A stretch of DNA of 64,000 nucleotides from Sediminibacterium salmoneum NBRC 103935 (GCF_000511175.1 NZ_KI866530.1:3120812-3184811), one strand, 5' to 3'; shown: positions 1 to 9,471, counted from the stretch's first letter. Numbers and translations are program-made. Notes: a model not told the origin generated them from the letters alone.

Positions 1-619
1 ACCCAATCAATTTTCCTTGTTTATTTACTACGGGAAGTTTCTCAATTTTATACTGACGAAGAATATGTTCTGCTTTCTTCATGTCGGTACCTTCTGGAGC
101 AGTCACCAGATTTTCCTTGGTCATTACTTCTTTAACCTTTTTCTTGTTGTCGGTTTCGAAGCGTAAATCTCTATTGGTTAAAATGCCAACTAATTTACCA
201 GCATTGTCCACCACAGGAATGCCCCCGATTTTATTCTCTCTCATCAATTTCAGCGCATCACCAATGGTTGCATCCACCAATAAAGTAATGGGGTCAATGA
301 TCATTCCGCTTTCACTGCGCTTTACTTTTCTCACTTGTTCCGCCTGCTTTTCAATGCTCATGTTTTTGTGCAGAATACCCAGTCCACCTTCTCTGGCCAA
401 AGCAATGGCCAGATTGGCTTCTGTAACCGTATCCATGGCTGCAGATAAAATGGGTACATTCAGAATAATGTCTTTGGTTAAATGGGTACTGATGTTTACT
501 TCGCGGGGAAGAATATCACTGTAAGCGGGCATCAGAAGAACATCATCGAAGGTTAAACCTTCACCAAATAAACGAGAAGCAGAACTGCTTTTGCGGGATT
601 GATTGAGATTTGTTGCCAT
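1..619 (-). CDS. guaB: IMP dehydrogenase, N-terminal part (cut by window edge)
   Basis: Catalyses IMP to XMP with NAD, the committed step of GMP synthesis, in the cytosol. The reverse strand encodes the conserved N-terminus (LTFDDVLLMPAYSD near residue 22), then the start of the TIM barrel (DTVTE, REGGLGILHKN), and then the CBS-domain insertion with two CBS-like stretches (IGGIPVVDNAGKLVGILTNRD and KIEKLPVVNKQGKL). About 206 residues of the usual 480-490 are present; the catalytic Cys loop lies beyond the left edge. The ATG at 617-619 is the only start that leaves the conserved N-terminus whole. A TATCTTTG element ends only four bases before it, so the mRNA may be leaderless. Divergent from the MFS gene. 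Confidence 0.95.
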   Translation of the reverse strand, partial: MATNLNQSRKSSSASRLFGEGLTFDDVLLMPAYSDILPREVNISTHLTKDIILNVPILSAAMDTVTEANLAIALAREGGLGILHKNMSIEKQAEQVRKVKRSESGMIIDPITLLVDATIGDALKLMRENKIGGIPVVDNAGKLVGILTNRDLRFETDNKKKVKEVMTKENLVTAPEGTDMKKAEHILRQYKIEKLPVVNKQGKLIG

Positions 620-622
620 AGG

Positions 623-630
623 CAAAGATA
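623..630 (-). promoter_or_regulatory. Bacteroidota -7 element for guaB
   Basis: On the minus strand this reads TATCTTTG, an exact TAnnTTTG. It ends four bases before the guaB ATG, which implies a very short or absent 5' leader. No convincing -33 TTG was fixed. Confidence 0.5.
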
Positions 631-666
631 GCAGATGCCAGAACTTTCTTCCAAAATTATTTCTGT

Positions 667-674
667 TACCTTCG
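667..674 (+). promoter_or_regulatory. -7 element for the MFS gene
   Basis: TACCTTCG, one mismatch from TAnnTTTG. It lies downstream of the furthest upstream in-frame ATG (635) and about 45 bases before the ATG at 719, so it supports 719 as the translation start. Confidence 0.4.
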
Positions 675-718
675 CAGCAGCTCATTCAATTGATCAAAGT
701 AATTCGCGCATTTACGCA

Positions 719-1903
719 ATGGAATCCAATACGCTACAACCGCATCATCGTTATTTTACCTTTCAGTTTGGATTGCTCTGCGTGAGTAATTTTTTATTTT
801 CAGCCAGCTTCAATATGATGATTCCTGAATTGCCCGGGTATTTAACCAAAATAGGCGGAGCGGAATACAAGGGGCTGATCATTGCTTTATTTACGTTGAT
901 GGCTGGTATTTCCCGTCCATTTAGCGGGAAACTGACCGATACCATTGGCAGGGTGCCGGTAATGGTATTTGGCTCGCTTGTTTGTGTAGTGTGTAGTTTG
1001 CTGTATCCGGTGCTAACTTCTGTGGTAGGCTTTTTATTGCTGCGCTTTGTGCATGGATTTTCAACCGGGTTCAAGCCCACTGCTACAGCCGCATACGGAG
1101 CCGATGTGGTGCATGAATCCAGAAGGGGAGAAGCCATGGGGGCATTGGCCATTGGCTATACCATCGGGGCTTCAGCAGGCCCTATGCTGGGAAGTTACCT
1201 GGTAAATAATTTCGGATACAATCCCATGTTTTATATATCTGCTTTTTTAGCCCTTGGTTCGGTAATTATTTTATACAATGTAAGAGAGACCCTGCCTACT
1301 GCCCGTAAATTTAAGTGGAATGATTTGCAGATTCAGCGCAGCGATATTTTTGACGCTTCTGCTTTAAGGCCAGCCATCATAACCTTATTGCTTTGTTTTT
1401 CCATTGGAACCATATTAACCATTGCACCGGATTTTAGTGAACACCTAGGACTGCACAACAAAGGGACTTTTTTTGCCTTTTTCACCGTGGCGTCTCTATT
1501 CATTCGTTTTGTTGCCGGAAAAATTTCTGATCAATACGGAAGAGTGCCTGTGCTGATAGGATCGAGTGCCGCATTGGTGGTTGCCATGGCTATTTTATCT
1601 CTTGCAGGATCGGTGCCGGTTATGTTGGCAGGGTCCGTTTTGTATGGCCTGAGCTGGGGTATCAACAGCCCGGTGATAACCGCCTGGACGGTAGATTTAT
1701 GTGAGCCAGAAAACAGGGGTAAAGCAATAGCTTCCATGTACATCGCACTCGAGGTAGGCATTGGCACCGGTGCATTGTTTTCTAGCTGGATTTATCACAA
1801 TGATGCCCGATATTTTATTTGGGCTTTTGCTACTCCGGCAGTGCTTTCTTTGGTGGCATGCCTGTTACTGATTAAATGGAATAATAAGCGGGCATCAGCG
1901 TAA
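719..1903 (+). CDS. MFS transporter, DHA/multidrug-efflux-like
   Basis: Inner-membrane major facilitator of 394 residues with about 12 hydrophobic segments. Two copies of the loop 2-3 type motif are visible, GKLTDTIGRVPVM in the first half and GKISDQYGRVPVL in the second, as expected for an internally duplicated MFS protein. The substrate cannot be read from the sequence. An in-frame ATG at 635 would add 28 residues (rich in S, A and H) but lies upstream of the probable promoter, so 719 (MESNTLQPHHRYF) is preferred. The 3' end overlaps the convergent dprA by 32 bases. It is a single-gene unit, divergent from guaB. Confidence 0.85.
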   Translation: MESNTLQPHHRYFTFQFGLLCVSNFLFSASFNMMIPELPGYLTKIGGAEYKGLIIALFTLMAGISRPFSGKLTDTIGRVPVMVFGSLVCVVCSLLYPVLTSVVGFLLLRFVHGFSTGFKPTATAAYGADVVHESRRGEAMGALAIGYTIGASAGPMLGSYLVNNFGYNPMFYISAFLALGSVIILYNVRETLPTARKFKWNDLQIQRSDIFDASALRPAIITLLLCFSIGTILTIAPDFSEHLGLHNKGTFFAFFTVASLFIRFVAGKISDQYGRVPVLIGSSAALVVAMAILSLAGSVPVMLAGSVLYGLSWGINSPVITAWTVDLCEPENRGKAIASMYIALEVGIGTGALFSSWIYHNDARYFIWAFATPAVLSLVACLLLIKWNNKRASA

Positions 1904-2954
1904 GCTGATTGCCAGGTAATACCTGAATAATTTGTTTCATTTCCAAATCAAAAATCAGGCTGGCCAATTCGCCAAAACTCAATTGAGTAAATGCTAATAA
2001 TTCATCTTGTGAAAACAGTTCTTTGGTTTTCAAAAACGCAATGCATTTTTTTTCTGTTTCATTCAAAGGAGCAAAAGCAGGTACCCAATTCAATTGCTGT
2101 AACAGATCTTCAGGATTGGTATAAATAGAAGCTCTGTTTTCTTGAATCAGTTTGTTGCAGCCCCTACTGCGCTGATCGGTAATTCTGCCGGGTACGGCAA
2201 TCACATCGCGGTGGTACTGGGAAGCAAAATCTGCTGTAATGATGCTGCCTCCTTTTAAAGCCGTTTCAATCACAAGGGTGGCATCAGCCATACCCGCTAC
2301 TACCCTGTTTCTTTTCGGAAAATTGTATTTCTCGGGAATGGTATTGCAATGAAACTCGGTTAATAATCCTCCTTGTGGAATCATAGCTTTGGCCAAGTTT
2401 TTATTGGGGGGAGGATAGATTTCATCCAAACCATGCGCCAATACACCAATGGTTTGCAGTCCGTTTTCCAAAGCCAGCTGATGAGCTATGGTATCAATGC
2501 CCAGGGCCAGACCACTTACAATCAATACTTCTTTGGGTAGGGCTTTCAACAGGGTTTCAATAATATGATATCCATAAGCAGTAGGCATTCTGGTACCCAC
2601 TATGCTAATGATTTTAACCGCATTAAGATGGGCAGTTCCTTTGTAAAACAATAAGGTTGGTGCATCTGGGCATTCTTTTAATTTCTGCGGATAACCAGGG
2701 TCGGTTATAAAGAGCGGAACAATTCTGTGCTGCTGAATAAACTGCAACATTTCTTTTGTTTTTTCATTGGGCAGAAAGGCTTTGATTTCCCTGGCCATTT
2801 TTTCTCTTACCCCCTTAACTGCACAAAGATCCGCAACAGCAGCGCTGAAAATATTTTCAACCGATTCAAATGCTTCCAGTAATAATTTCCGGGTAACCGG
2901 TCCTATAGAAGGGATTTGGGTAAAGGCAATTTGATTGAGCAGGGAATCATCCAT
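1872..2954 (-). CDS. dprA: DNA-processing protein DprA
   Basis: DprA loads RecA on incoming single-stranded DNA during natural transformation. The 360 residues show an N-terminal helix-hairpin-helix-like region (about 10-65), then the Rossmann-like core with VGTRMPTAYG (about 128), SGLALGIDTIAH (about 158), the PPPNK loop, KRNRVVAG and GSIITADFASQ, and a C-terminal winged-helix-like tail (about 290-355). Length fits the family. It follows the OmpA/PD40 gene with a 55-base gap on the same strand, so co-transcription is possible. The end overlaps the convergent MFS gene by 32 bases. Confidence 0.95.
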   Translation of the reverse strand: MDDSLLNQIAFTQIPSIGPVTRKLLLEAFESVENIFSAAVADLCAVKGVREKMAREIKAFLPNEKTKEMLQFIQQHRIVPLFITDPGYPQKLKECPDAPTLLFYKGTAHLNAVKIISIVGTRMPTAYGYHIIETLLKALPKEVLIVSGLALGIDTIAHQLALENGLQTIGVLAHGLDEIYPPPNKNLAKAMIPQGGLLTEFHCNTIPEKYNFPKRNRVVAGMADATLVIETALKGGSIITADFASQYHRDVIAVPGRITDQRSRGCNKLIQENRASIYTNPEDLLQQLNWVPAFAPLNETEKKCIAFLKTKELFSQDELLAFTQLSFGELASLIFDLEMKQIIQVLPGNQLTLMPAYYSI

Positions 2955-3009
2955 ACAAGCTTTTGCGAAAACTAAAACAAGTGGAAGAAATGCCTTACGT
3001 ATTTCTACT

Positions 3010-4935
3010 TTAGAGTCCGGTTATTTCAACGGAAGTTCTTCTGTTTTTAGCCCTGCCTTCGGGCGTATCATTGCCGGCAATAGGTTTGCTGCTTCCATAT
3101 CCTTTGTGCGTGAGTCTTTCAGCTGCAATGCCTTTGGATTGCAAATAATCTACAATGGCCAATGCCCTGTTTTTAGAGAGTAAAATATTGTCAGGCTCTT
3201 TGCCAGTATTATCGGTATGTCCGCTGATTTCAACTTTTAAGGAAGGATTCTCATTCAATAGATTCACCAACTTGTCTAATTCAATGGATGCAGCTGGGGG
3301 CAAGTCAAAAGCATTGCTGGCAAACTCAATATTTTTAAAAGTAAACACTGCATGAAGCTGAATGGGTTCAAGCGCTATATCCTGTATATATACACTGTCG
3401 GCTTCTTTATTTGCCAGCGAATATTGAGCACTATAAGGCAGATACCCTTTCCTGTTAACAGATAAGGTATAGTCTTTGCCAACCGGAAGGGTTACAAAAT
3501 AACCACCTGTTTCATCGGTCTGAATTTTCATTAATACCACACGATCCTTGTTCTCAATTAACTCTACTAAAGAGGGCAATTTCTTGCCTGTAATTTTATC
3601 AGAAACAATTCCTTTGAGGTACAGTGTTCGGATGGGTCTTATTTTTTCCTTCAATGGAAAACGATACAAATCGAGTTCACCTCTGCTATCGAAACGATCA
3701 CTGGAATAATAGGCGGTAAGTCCGTCTGCTGAAACAGCCATGCTCCCTTCATTCTCAATGGTATTTATGGGATAACCCAGGTTCTCGGGAATACTCCATT
3801 CTCCATTGTTGTTTTTTCTGGTTACAAATAAATCAGCACCTCCATAACCCGGCAATCCATCCGAGGTAAAGTACAAAGTTTGATTGTCTGCATGAATAAA
3901 CGGGGCCTGATCGTCTCCGGCTGAATTTATATGCGGTCCCATATTTTTGGCAGGAGACCATTTTCCATTGGGCAATCTTTCGCTGTAATACAAATCCCTG
4001 CTACCATAGCCTCCAGGCCGGTTGCTGCTGAAATACAAAACTCTTTTATCGGGGCTTAAACTGGGGGCACTCTCCCAGAATTCAGTATTGATGGAAGGTC
4101 CCAGGTTTTCAGGTTCACTCCATCCATCCGGGGTATAGTAAGAAATGTATAAATCAAAATGATCGTAACCGCTTTCGGCAAACCTTCCGGTAAACAACAT
4201 CCATTCCCCATCCTGAGAAACAGTAATGGCGCCCTTCTGTGCTTCCTCATTAATGCGGCCCCCTATAGGAACCGATTTTGAAAATTGCTTTCCGAGAATG
4301 GTGCTGGAATAAAAATCTTCGCGCATGAATTTCCCCCTGCGGGTAAATACGAGTAAACTGTCGGTTACGGTAACCGAAGGATAATATTCGGAAGAACTTG
4401 AGTTTACACTGTCCCCTAAATTTTCAGGAAGGAAAACATAACTGGAATCGTTTGCCTGTTGCTTTGCATAATCAATGGCAAACTGATAGGTCTTTTTTCG
4501 GTACGCAGCACTTCGGATACTTCTGTCGTTTAGTTTGGGATTTTGCAGAAATAGATTTACGGCTTTTAATGCCGCATCAAATTGTCCATCCCCCGCAAGG
4601 TTGATAGAGTAGGGAAGTAGATAAGGCTGAAAATAAATGGTATCGATGGCTCTTCCCAATTCATAAAACTGTAGAGAGCGTTTGTATTGTTTTAATTCTC
4701 CGAAAACACCTGCCAGCGATAGATAGGCATCTGCAAAATTTTTGTCTGCCTGAATACTTTCGAGCAAAACAGGAACAGCTTCTTTTAATGCGTCTTCTTT
4801 TAATAGGCCAATGGCTTTATCGTATAAAGCCATTGCTTTTTTATTCACTTTATCAGGGTTGTATTGTTGAGCTGTAAGTATAAAACAGCTGGGAAACAGT
4901 AAAAGAAAACAAAGCCATTTTTTCATCGGGAACAA
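3010..4935 (-). CDS. TPR / PD40 beta-propeller / OmpA-domain envelope protein
   Basis: A 641-residue secreted protein with several modules. A signal peptide (KKWLCFLLLFPSCF) is followed by TPR-like helices (about 30-130), WD40-like PD40 propeller strands with repeated SPDKRVLYFSSNRPGG-type motifs (about 185-430), a carboxypeptidase-regulatory-like beta sandwich (about 440-520), and a C-terminal OmpA peptidoglycan-binding domain (SGHTDNTG, LSKNRA, GYGSSKP, NRRTSVEI). It probably sits in the outer membrane or periplasm, tethered to peptidoglycan; this architecture is common in Bacteroidota, and its precise role is unknown. The ATG at 4926 (MKKWLC) is as plausible as 4935. Confidence 0.88.
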   Translation of the reverse strand: MFPMKKWLCFLLLFPSCFILTAQQYNPDKVNKKAMALYDKAIGLLKEDALKEAVPVLLESIQADKNFADAYLSLAGVFGELKQYKRSLQFYELGRAIDTIYFQPYLLPYSINLAGDGQFDAALKAVNLFLQNPKLNDRSIRSAAYRKKTYQFAIDYAKQQANDSSYVFLPENLGDSVNSSSSEYYPSVTVTDSLLVFTRRGKFMREDFYSSTILGKQFSKSVPIGGRINEEAQKGAITVSQDGEWMLFTGRFAESGYDHFDLYISYYTPDGWSEPENLGPSINTEFWESAPSLSPDKRVLYFSSNRPGGYGSRDLYYSERLPNGKWSPAKNMGPHINSAGDDQAPFIHADNQTLYFTSDGLPGYGGADLFVTRKNNNGEWSIPENLGYPINTIENEGSMAVSADGLTAYYSSDRFDSRGELDLYRFPLKEKIRPIRTLYLKGIVSDKITGKKLPSLVELIENKDRVVLMKIQTDETGGYFVTLPVGKDYTLSVNRKGYLPYSAQYSLANKEADSVYIQDIALEPIQLHAVFTFKNIEFASNAFDLPPAASIELDKLVNLLNENPSLKVEISGHTDNTGKEPDNILLSKNRALAIVDYLQSKGIAAERLTHKGYGSSKPIAGNDTPEGRAKNRRTSVEITGL

Positions 4936-5033
4936 GTTCGGAAAAATTCAGGAGTTGCTTTGTTAATTTCATTTTGATTGCTGTTAAAATTTTTGGCGGC
5001 TGTAATTGAGTGTCTCGATTTGCTAAAAATAAA

Positions 5034-5054
5034 AACCCGGCACGGGGCCGGGTT
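5034..5054 (-). terminator. Rho-independent terminator after the HmuY gene
   Basis: Stem AACCCGGC (5034-5041) / GCCGGGTT (5047-5054) with a five-base loop. On the minus strand it is followed by a T-rich run (TTTTTATTTTT). It lies just downstream of the HmuY stop codon. Confidence 0.8.
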
Positions 5055-5080
5055 CTGTATTGGATTTTAAAAGCCTTTCC

Positions 5081-5740
5081 TTAGAAAGTTTTGGTTCCGT
5101 TTGGCTGGAAAGTATAACGGAAAGTATAATAACGTTGTGTGCTTAATTTAACAGCATCCGGAGCAGTAGTAGCAGGCGTAGTACCACCTTTGTAGTAGTT
5201 CAGGATTTCTACTTTGGCATATTTGCCAGTAGCTGTTCTGATCACCAATACTCTACCAGGAATTGGATTTACCAATTGGTTAATACCATCATATGCATAC
5301 CAGGCTCTGTTGCTTCCGGTAGGAATAGCGAATGCAGTAGGTGCATTATCAATTCTGAACGTAGAGTCCGCAGGGATGGTTTTTAAATCGTCGAATAAAC
5401 CCACGAATACAAATGCGCCAGCTCCGCCTGGACCACTGTTTCCGCTATTGGTAGCAATGGTGGTTCCTTTAAAAGCCAAGTCCCATTTGTTGCTGGCACT
5501 ATCAGAAGCTGGAACAATTTTGTTGGATTCCAAGCTGAAGAAAGTATAGCGACCTGCACCGTAAGGGAAGCCACCTGTAGGCGGAACTCCCGGAGTAATA
5601 CCTATAATGGTATCAGCAGGCAAATCTTTTACAGTAATGGTTGAAACTACATTGGTAGATCCTCCATTGTCATCTTTAGTACACGCCACAAATCCAATTG
5701 CAATGCCTAACACTAAAATCATCTTTTTCATCTTGCTCAT
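5081..5740 (-). CDS. HmuY-family haem-binding lipoprotein
   Basis: 219 residues. The N-terminus is a lipoprotein signal with lipobox GFVAC (Cys20). The body has HmuY-family features: a WDLAFKGTTIATNSG segment about residue 85, and a C-terminal YYTFRYTFQPNG strand. HmuY proteins are surface lipoproteins that capture haem and hand it to a TonB-dependent receptor. Its ATG overlaps the stop codon of the upstream receptor gene as TAATG, so the two are translationally coupled. A strong terminator follows. Haem as ligand is inferred from the family and the pairing; no axial ligand residues can be assigned. Confidence 0.85.
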   Translation of the reverse strand: MSKMKKMILVLGIAIGFVACTKDDNGGSTNVVSTITVKDLPADTIIGITPGVPPTGGFPYGAGRYTFFSLESNKIVPASDSASNKWDLAFKGTTIATNSGNSGPGGAGAFVFVGLFDDLKTIPADSTFRIDNAPTAFAIPTGSNRAWYAYDGINQLVNPIPGRVLVIRTATGKYAKVEILNYYKGGTTPATTAPDAVKLSTQRYYTFRYTFQPNGTKTF

Positions 5741-7845
5741 TATTTAGGGTTTTTATTAAAAAATTGATAGGATACGGTGAGATAAAAAGTTCTTCCCGGT
5801 AAGTTGGGGAGGTTAATTACGTCAGTATAGTTGAGTAAATTGTCGGTGCCTGCCTGCACGCTAAGTCCTTTGTTGAATTCATATCCTGCAGCTGCATTTA
5901 CTTGAACATATCCTTTTGCAAATGCGTCGTTGGAATTAAAAAGGCCATTGCCATCTGTATCGGTGGTAGTCCATCTGCTTCTGTAAACCACACGGGTGTT
6001 GGCAAAGAAGGCATTCTTTGCATACAATATTTTAAAGTTGGCCATATGTTTGCTTCTATTGGGCAAGCCCACATATTCGCTTCTGCTCATTCTTCTGCTG
6101 AAGCCATTCTGATCTCTGGTGAAAACTTTTCCGGCATTAATGGCATCAATCTCTGCCTGATCACCTGTCAATAAAAACTGATAGCCTGCTGTTAAGGAAA
6201 GATTTTTATTCATTTTGTATTGCACATCGGTTTCAATGCCCTGAGTAAAGGCATTTTTTACATTGAGGTAACTAAAAATTTGTGCACCACCAGTTCTGTA
6301 AGCCACCAGTCTGCTATCGATTAGGTTTTCAATATTGTTTCTAAAAATATTGGCACTAACCAACCATTTACTATCCTGAAAATGTATCCCAATATTGAAT
6401 CCAGTAGAGAACTCGGGCTTCAGGGTATTCAAACCATAGAAAGCAGGTTCCAGGCTGCTGATCTGTCCCAGTCTGTTGAGTTCACCAATAATTTTTTGTG
6501 CTTCCACCGAACCGAATACACTGTAACTGCCAGCAGCTGTGTTGGTGAAATTTAAGTAAAGCTGTCTGAAGTCAGGTGCTTTAAAACCTCTTCCCACACT
6601 GGCTTTTAACGAGAGCTTAGGGTTTATTTTATATTGCAAAGCCAGTTTGGGACTGAAAGCGGCAGCAAATAATTCGTTGTGGTCGTAACGGGCACCTCCA
6701 ATCAAAATCAATTGATCCAGGGCTTTCCATTCTGTCTGCAAATAGGCATACCCAATTCGATTGGTCTTAACACTGCTGCTGTTGTCGTAACGAGTGCTTC
6801 TGGCAGTTTCATTAATATAGCCTCCACCCACATTCATCTCTAATCGTTTGTTGAATTGAATATCAGTTTGGTTTTCTGCTCTTCCGAAACTTTGTCTGAA
6901 CTCATCTACATAAGGTGCGCCGTTGTCGGTAATCAGGTCTTGAATGCTTTTGAAAAAAGTGCCGTAAAGACGGGTAGTATTTTTTACTTTTTCATTGAAC
7001 TTATGCGCCAGTTGCAAACTGGTATTGAGGTCATTGTTTTTTTCATATCCCACCGAATTAATCGCATTGCCATTATTGGTAACGGTAATATTATTTTGGA
7101 TGGTTTCATTGTTCAATCTGAAAGAAACACTTACCTGTGTACGGTCGCTGATGCGGAAGCCTAACTGGTGTTGTTGCGTAATTCTTTCAATGGGTGCAAT
7201 GCTTCTTTCCCTGCTGTTCGGGCGGATACTGAATCCATCGGTGCGATAAAAGTTTCCGAAACCCTGATAATTAATACGACTGCTTCTGATGCCAGCTTTT
7301 AATCCAATATCTGCCGTGTTGTAAGTGCCATATCGGGCAGTTAGGCCAAGCGAATTGATTTTGGATTTGTCAGTGATAATATTGATAACACCGGCCATGG
7401 CTTCACTCCCATATAAGCTGGAAGAAGGGCCTCTAACAATTTCTATTTGTTTGATATTGCCTACTGCAATTCTTCTTAAATCTAGTACGCCACTGGTTCT
7501 GCCAATCAGGGGTTCACCGTCTATCAGAATCAACGTGTAATCAGGATTTAAACCCTGCATGCTCACGCCTGTACCGAACCCATTGGTCATGAACAACCCA
7601 GTTTGTTCTGAAAGAATATCTGATAAACGAAGAGAGCCGGCTTGTTGAATGGTTTTTTGAGAAATGATTTGAACGGGAACGGCTACATTGGTTAGTTTTC
7701 TTTCTGTTTTGGTAGCGGTGAAAACAGTGATGGCATTCTCACCAACCAAAGTATCTTTTTGCTGTGCAGCCTTGTTTTGTGCAATCAAGGTTTGTGAAAG
7801 AAATCCCGCGCAAAGGGGCAACATAAACCGCTTCATCATACTCAC
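5740..7845 (-). CDS. TonB-dependent receptor paired with HmuY (HmuR-like)
   Basis: A 701-residue outer-membrane receptor. A signal peptide ends near ALIAQ; a plug domain follows (IISQKTIQQAGSLRLSDIL, LILIDGEPLIGR, IEIVRGPSSSLYGSEAMAG), then a beta-barrel ending in TVSYQFFNKNPK. There is no N-terminal carboxypeptidase-like domain, unlike SusC proteins. It is the first gene of a two-gene operon with the HmuY lipoprotein, which suggests haem or porphyrin uptake. A palindrome GAGTGCAA-AA-TTGCACTC lies seven bases upstream of the start codon and could be an operator. Confidence 0.88.
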   Translation of the reverse strand: MSMMKRFMLPLCAGFLSQTLIAQNKAAQQKDTLVGENAITVFTATKTERKLTNVAVPVQIISQKTIQQAGSLRLSDILSEQTGLFMTNGFGTGVSMQGLNPDYTLILIDGEPLIGRTSGVLDLRRIAVGNIKQIEIVRGPSSSLYGSEAMAGVINIITDKSKINSLGLTARYGTYNTADIGLKAGIRSSRINYQGFGNFYRTDGFSIRPNSRERSIAPIERITQQHQLGFRISDRTQVSVSFRLNNETIQNNITVTNNGNAINSVGYEKNNDLNTSLQLAHKFNEKVKNTTRLYGTFFKSIQDLITDNGAPYVDEFRQSFGRAENQTDIQFNKRLEMNVGGGYINETARSTRYDNSSSVKTNRIGYAYLQTEWKALDQLILIGGARYDHNELFAAAFSPKLALQYKINPKLSLKASVGRGFKAPDFRQLYLNFTNTAAGSYSVFGSVEAQKIIGELNRLGQISSLEPAFYGLNTLKPEFSTGFNIGIHFQDSKWLVSANIFRNNIENLIDSRLVAYRTGGAQIFSYLNVKNAFTQGIETDVQYKMNKNLSLTAGYQFLLTGDQAEIDAINAGKVFTRDQNGFSRRMSRSEYVGLPNRSKHMANFKILYAKNAFFANTRVVYRSRWTTTDTDGNGLFNSNDAFAKGYVQVNAAAGYEFNKGLSVQAGTDNLLNYTDVINLPNLPGRTFYLTVSYQFFNKNPK

Positions 7846-7851
7846 TAATTA

Positions 7852-7869
7852 GAGTGCAAAATTGCACTC
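7852..7869. promoter_or_regulatory. Candidate operator palindrome before the haem-receptor operon
   Basis: GAGTGCAA AA TTGCACTC, a perfect 8-2-8 inverted repeat seven bases upstream of the receptor ATG at 7845. A half-site ATTGCACT recurs near 7939. The regulator is unknown. Confidence 0.4.
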
Positions 7870-7966
7870 GCCTTCCTCGTGAATTGTCACAGAACTGTAG
7901 AAGAAGAACCCTTGTTTTGCTTTTTACAAAGCAGTGACAATTGCACTGCAGAAGGGTTGGTAACGA

Positions 7967-8581
7967 TTAAGGGATATTCAAGTATTTGTGTACCTGCAAA
8001 CTCAATCGCCACTTGGGGTTTTCTTTGATATAATCCAATATCAGCGGGGTCATTTCATTGGCTTTTTCCCATTCGGGTTGCAGGTATAAATGACAATTAG
8101 CAGGAACTTTTGCAGCATATTCCTCTGCCCATTTAAAATCGTGTTTATTAAAAACGACCACTTTTAATTCATTGGCTTTTTCCACTACTTCGGGCAGGGG
8201 TGCTTTGAATTTTTTGGGTGATAAGCAAATCCAATCCCAATGGCCGCTCAACGGCGAAGAGCCGGAGGTTTCCATATTGGTTTCGAAACCTGCGGCATGC
8301 AAGGCTTCCGTTAAAATATCCAGCTTGTGCAGTAAAGGTTCTCCACCCGTAATCACGGCCAGTCTTCCCCGATAACTGCTTGCTTTGGCCACTATTTCTT
8401 CTACGGAAATTACCGGGTGTTTGCTGGCATCCCAGCTGTCTTTTACATCGCACCAAACACAGCCTACATCGCATCCGCCGAGTCTGATAAAATAGGCAGC
8501 GCGTCCCTGATGGGCGCCCTCTCCCTGTAAAGTGTAGAAGGCTTCCATAACCGGCAGTTCTGATCCCACGGGCAATTGCAT
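7967..8581 (-). CDS. queE: 7-carboxy-7-deazaguanine synthase (radical SAM)
   Basis: QueE converts 6-carboxytetrahydropterin to 7-carboxy-7-deazaguanine in queuosine biosynthesis. The 204-residue protein has the radical-SAM cluster motif CDVGCVWC (Cys37, Cys41, Cys44), with the CxxxCxxC spacing typical of this family, plus FYTLQGEGAHQGR near the N-terminus, the SAM-binding ITGGEPLL, and the ETSG motif. Its ATG overlaps the folD stop as TAATG, so the two genes form an operon. Other queuosine genes are not in the window. Confidence 0.92.
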   Translation of the reverse strand: MQLPVGSELPVMEAFYTLQGEGAHQGRAAYFIRLGGCDVGCVWCDVKDSWDASKHPVISVEEIVAKASSYRGRLAVITGGEPLLHKLDILTEALHAAGFETNMETSGSSPLSGHWDWICLSPKKFKAPLPEVVEKANELKVVVFNKHDFKWAEEYAAKVPANCHLYLQPEWEKANEMTPLILDYIKENPKWRLSLQVHKYLNIP

Positions 8582-9459
8582 TATCCTCTGTTATTTAAAT
8601 AAGCTTGTAAAGTATTTTTAAGCAAACCTGCAATGGTCATTAAACCCACACCACCTGGTACCGGTGTAATAGCACTGGCAAGGGTTGAAACAGATTCGTA
8701 GTGTACATCTCCTTTTATCCTGAATCCTTTTTTAGCGGTGGCATCTGTTACACGGGTAATGCCCACATCAATAATAACCGCACCAGGTTTTACCATATCG
8801 GGGGTTACAAATTCAGGTTTACCCAAAGCAGCAACTAATATATCGGCTTGCTGGCAAATCTCTTTCAGGTTGGGGGTATGAGAATGACAAAGGGTTACCG
8901 TGCAGTTCCCCTGTGGTATATTGCTACTTAATAGTATACTCATGGGTCTGCCCACAATATTGCTGCGACCAATTACTACCGCGTGTTTTCCTTTGGTAGG
9001 GATGTTAAAATGTTCCAGCATTAATAAGATTCCGTAAGGAGTGGCAGGAATAAAAGTCGGAAGCCCCTGAACCAGACGGCCAATATTGCTGGGATGAAAA
9101 CCATCCACATCCTTGCGAGGATCAATGGTTTCTATGACTTTTTCTTCACTAACATGTTTCGGTAAGGGAAGTTGCACCAGTATTCCATCAATAGCTGGGT
9201 TCTGGTTCAGCGATTGTATGGTCTCTAGTAGTTCAGATTCGGTGCATTCTTCCGGCAGGCGGATCAAAGTTGACTCAAAACCAGTCTCCTCACAGTTTTT
9301 GACTTTGCTGGCAACATAGGTTTCGCTGGCTCCGTTGTTTCCCACTAAAATAGCTGCCAGGTGTGGGGCAGGAAGGCCTTTATCATGTAATTCAGCGGTT
9401 TTTGCTTTCAGATTTTCTTTTACTGCTGCTGAAGCCAGCTTGCCATCTAGTACTAACAT
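8581..9459 (-). CDS. folD: Methylenetetrahydrofolate dehydrogenase / cyclohydrolase
   Basis: Bifunctional cytosolic enzyme of one-carbon metabolism interconverting 5,10-methylene-, methenyl- and 10-formyl-tetrahydrofolate. The 292 residues match the family length. Visible motifs: YVASKVKNCEETG (catalytic Lys region), GILVQLPLPKH, the DVDGFHPSNIGR substrate loop, VVIGRSNIVGRPM (dinucleotide fold) and the C-terminal PVPGGVGLMT. It is the first gene of folD-queE. The minus-strand promoter element TAATTTTG ends five bases before the ATG, so the transcript may be leaderless. Confidence 0.96.
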   Translation of the reverse strand: MLVLDGKLASAAVKENLKAKTAELHDKGLPAPHLAAILVGNNGASETYVASKVKNCEETGFESTLIRLPEECTESELLETIQSLNQNPAIDGILVQLPLPKHVSEEKVIETIDPRKDVDGFHPSNIGRLVQGLPTFIPATPYGILLMLEHFNIPTKGKHAVVIGRSNIVGRPMSILLSSNIPQGNCTVTLCHSHTPNLKEICQQADILVAALGKPEFVTPDMVKPGAVIIDVGITRVTDATAKKGFRIKGDVHYESVSTLASAITPVPGGVGLMTIAGLLKNTLQAYLNNRG

Positions 9460-9463
9460 GGCG

Positions 9464-9471
9464 CAAAATTA
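9464..9471 (-). promoter_or_regulatory. -7 element for folD
   Basis: On the minus strand this reads TAATTTTG, an exact TAnnTTTG, ending only five bases before the folD ATG at 9459. Confidence 0.5.
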
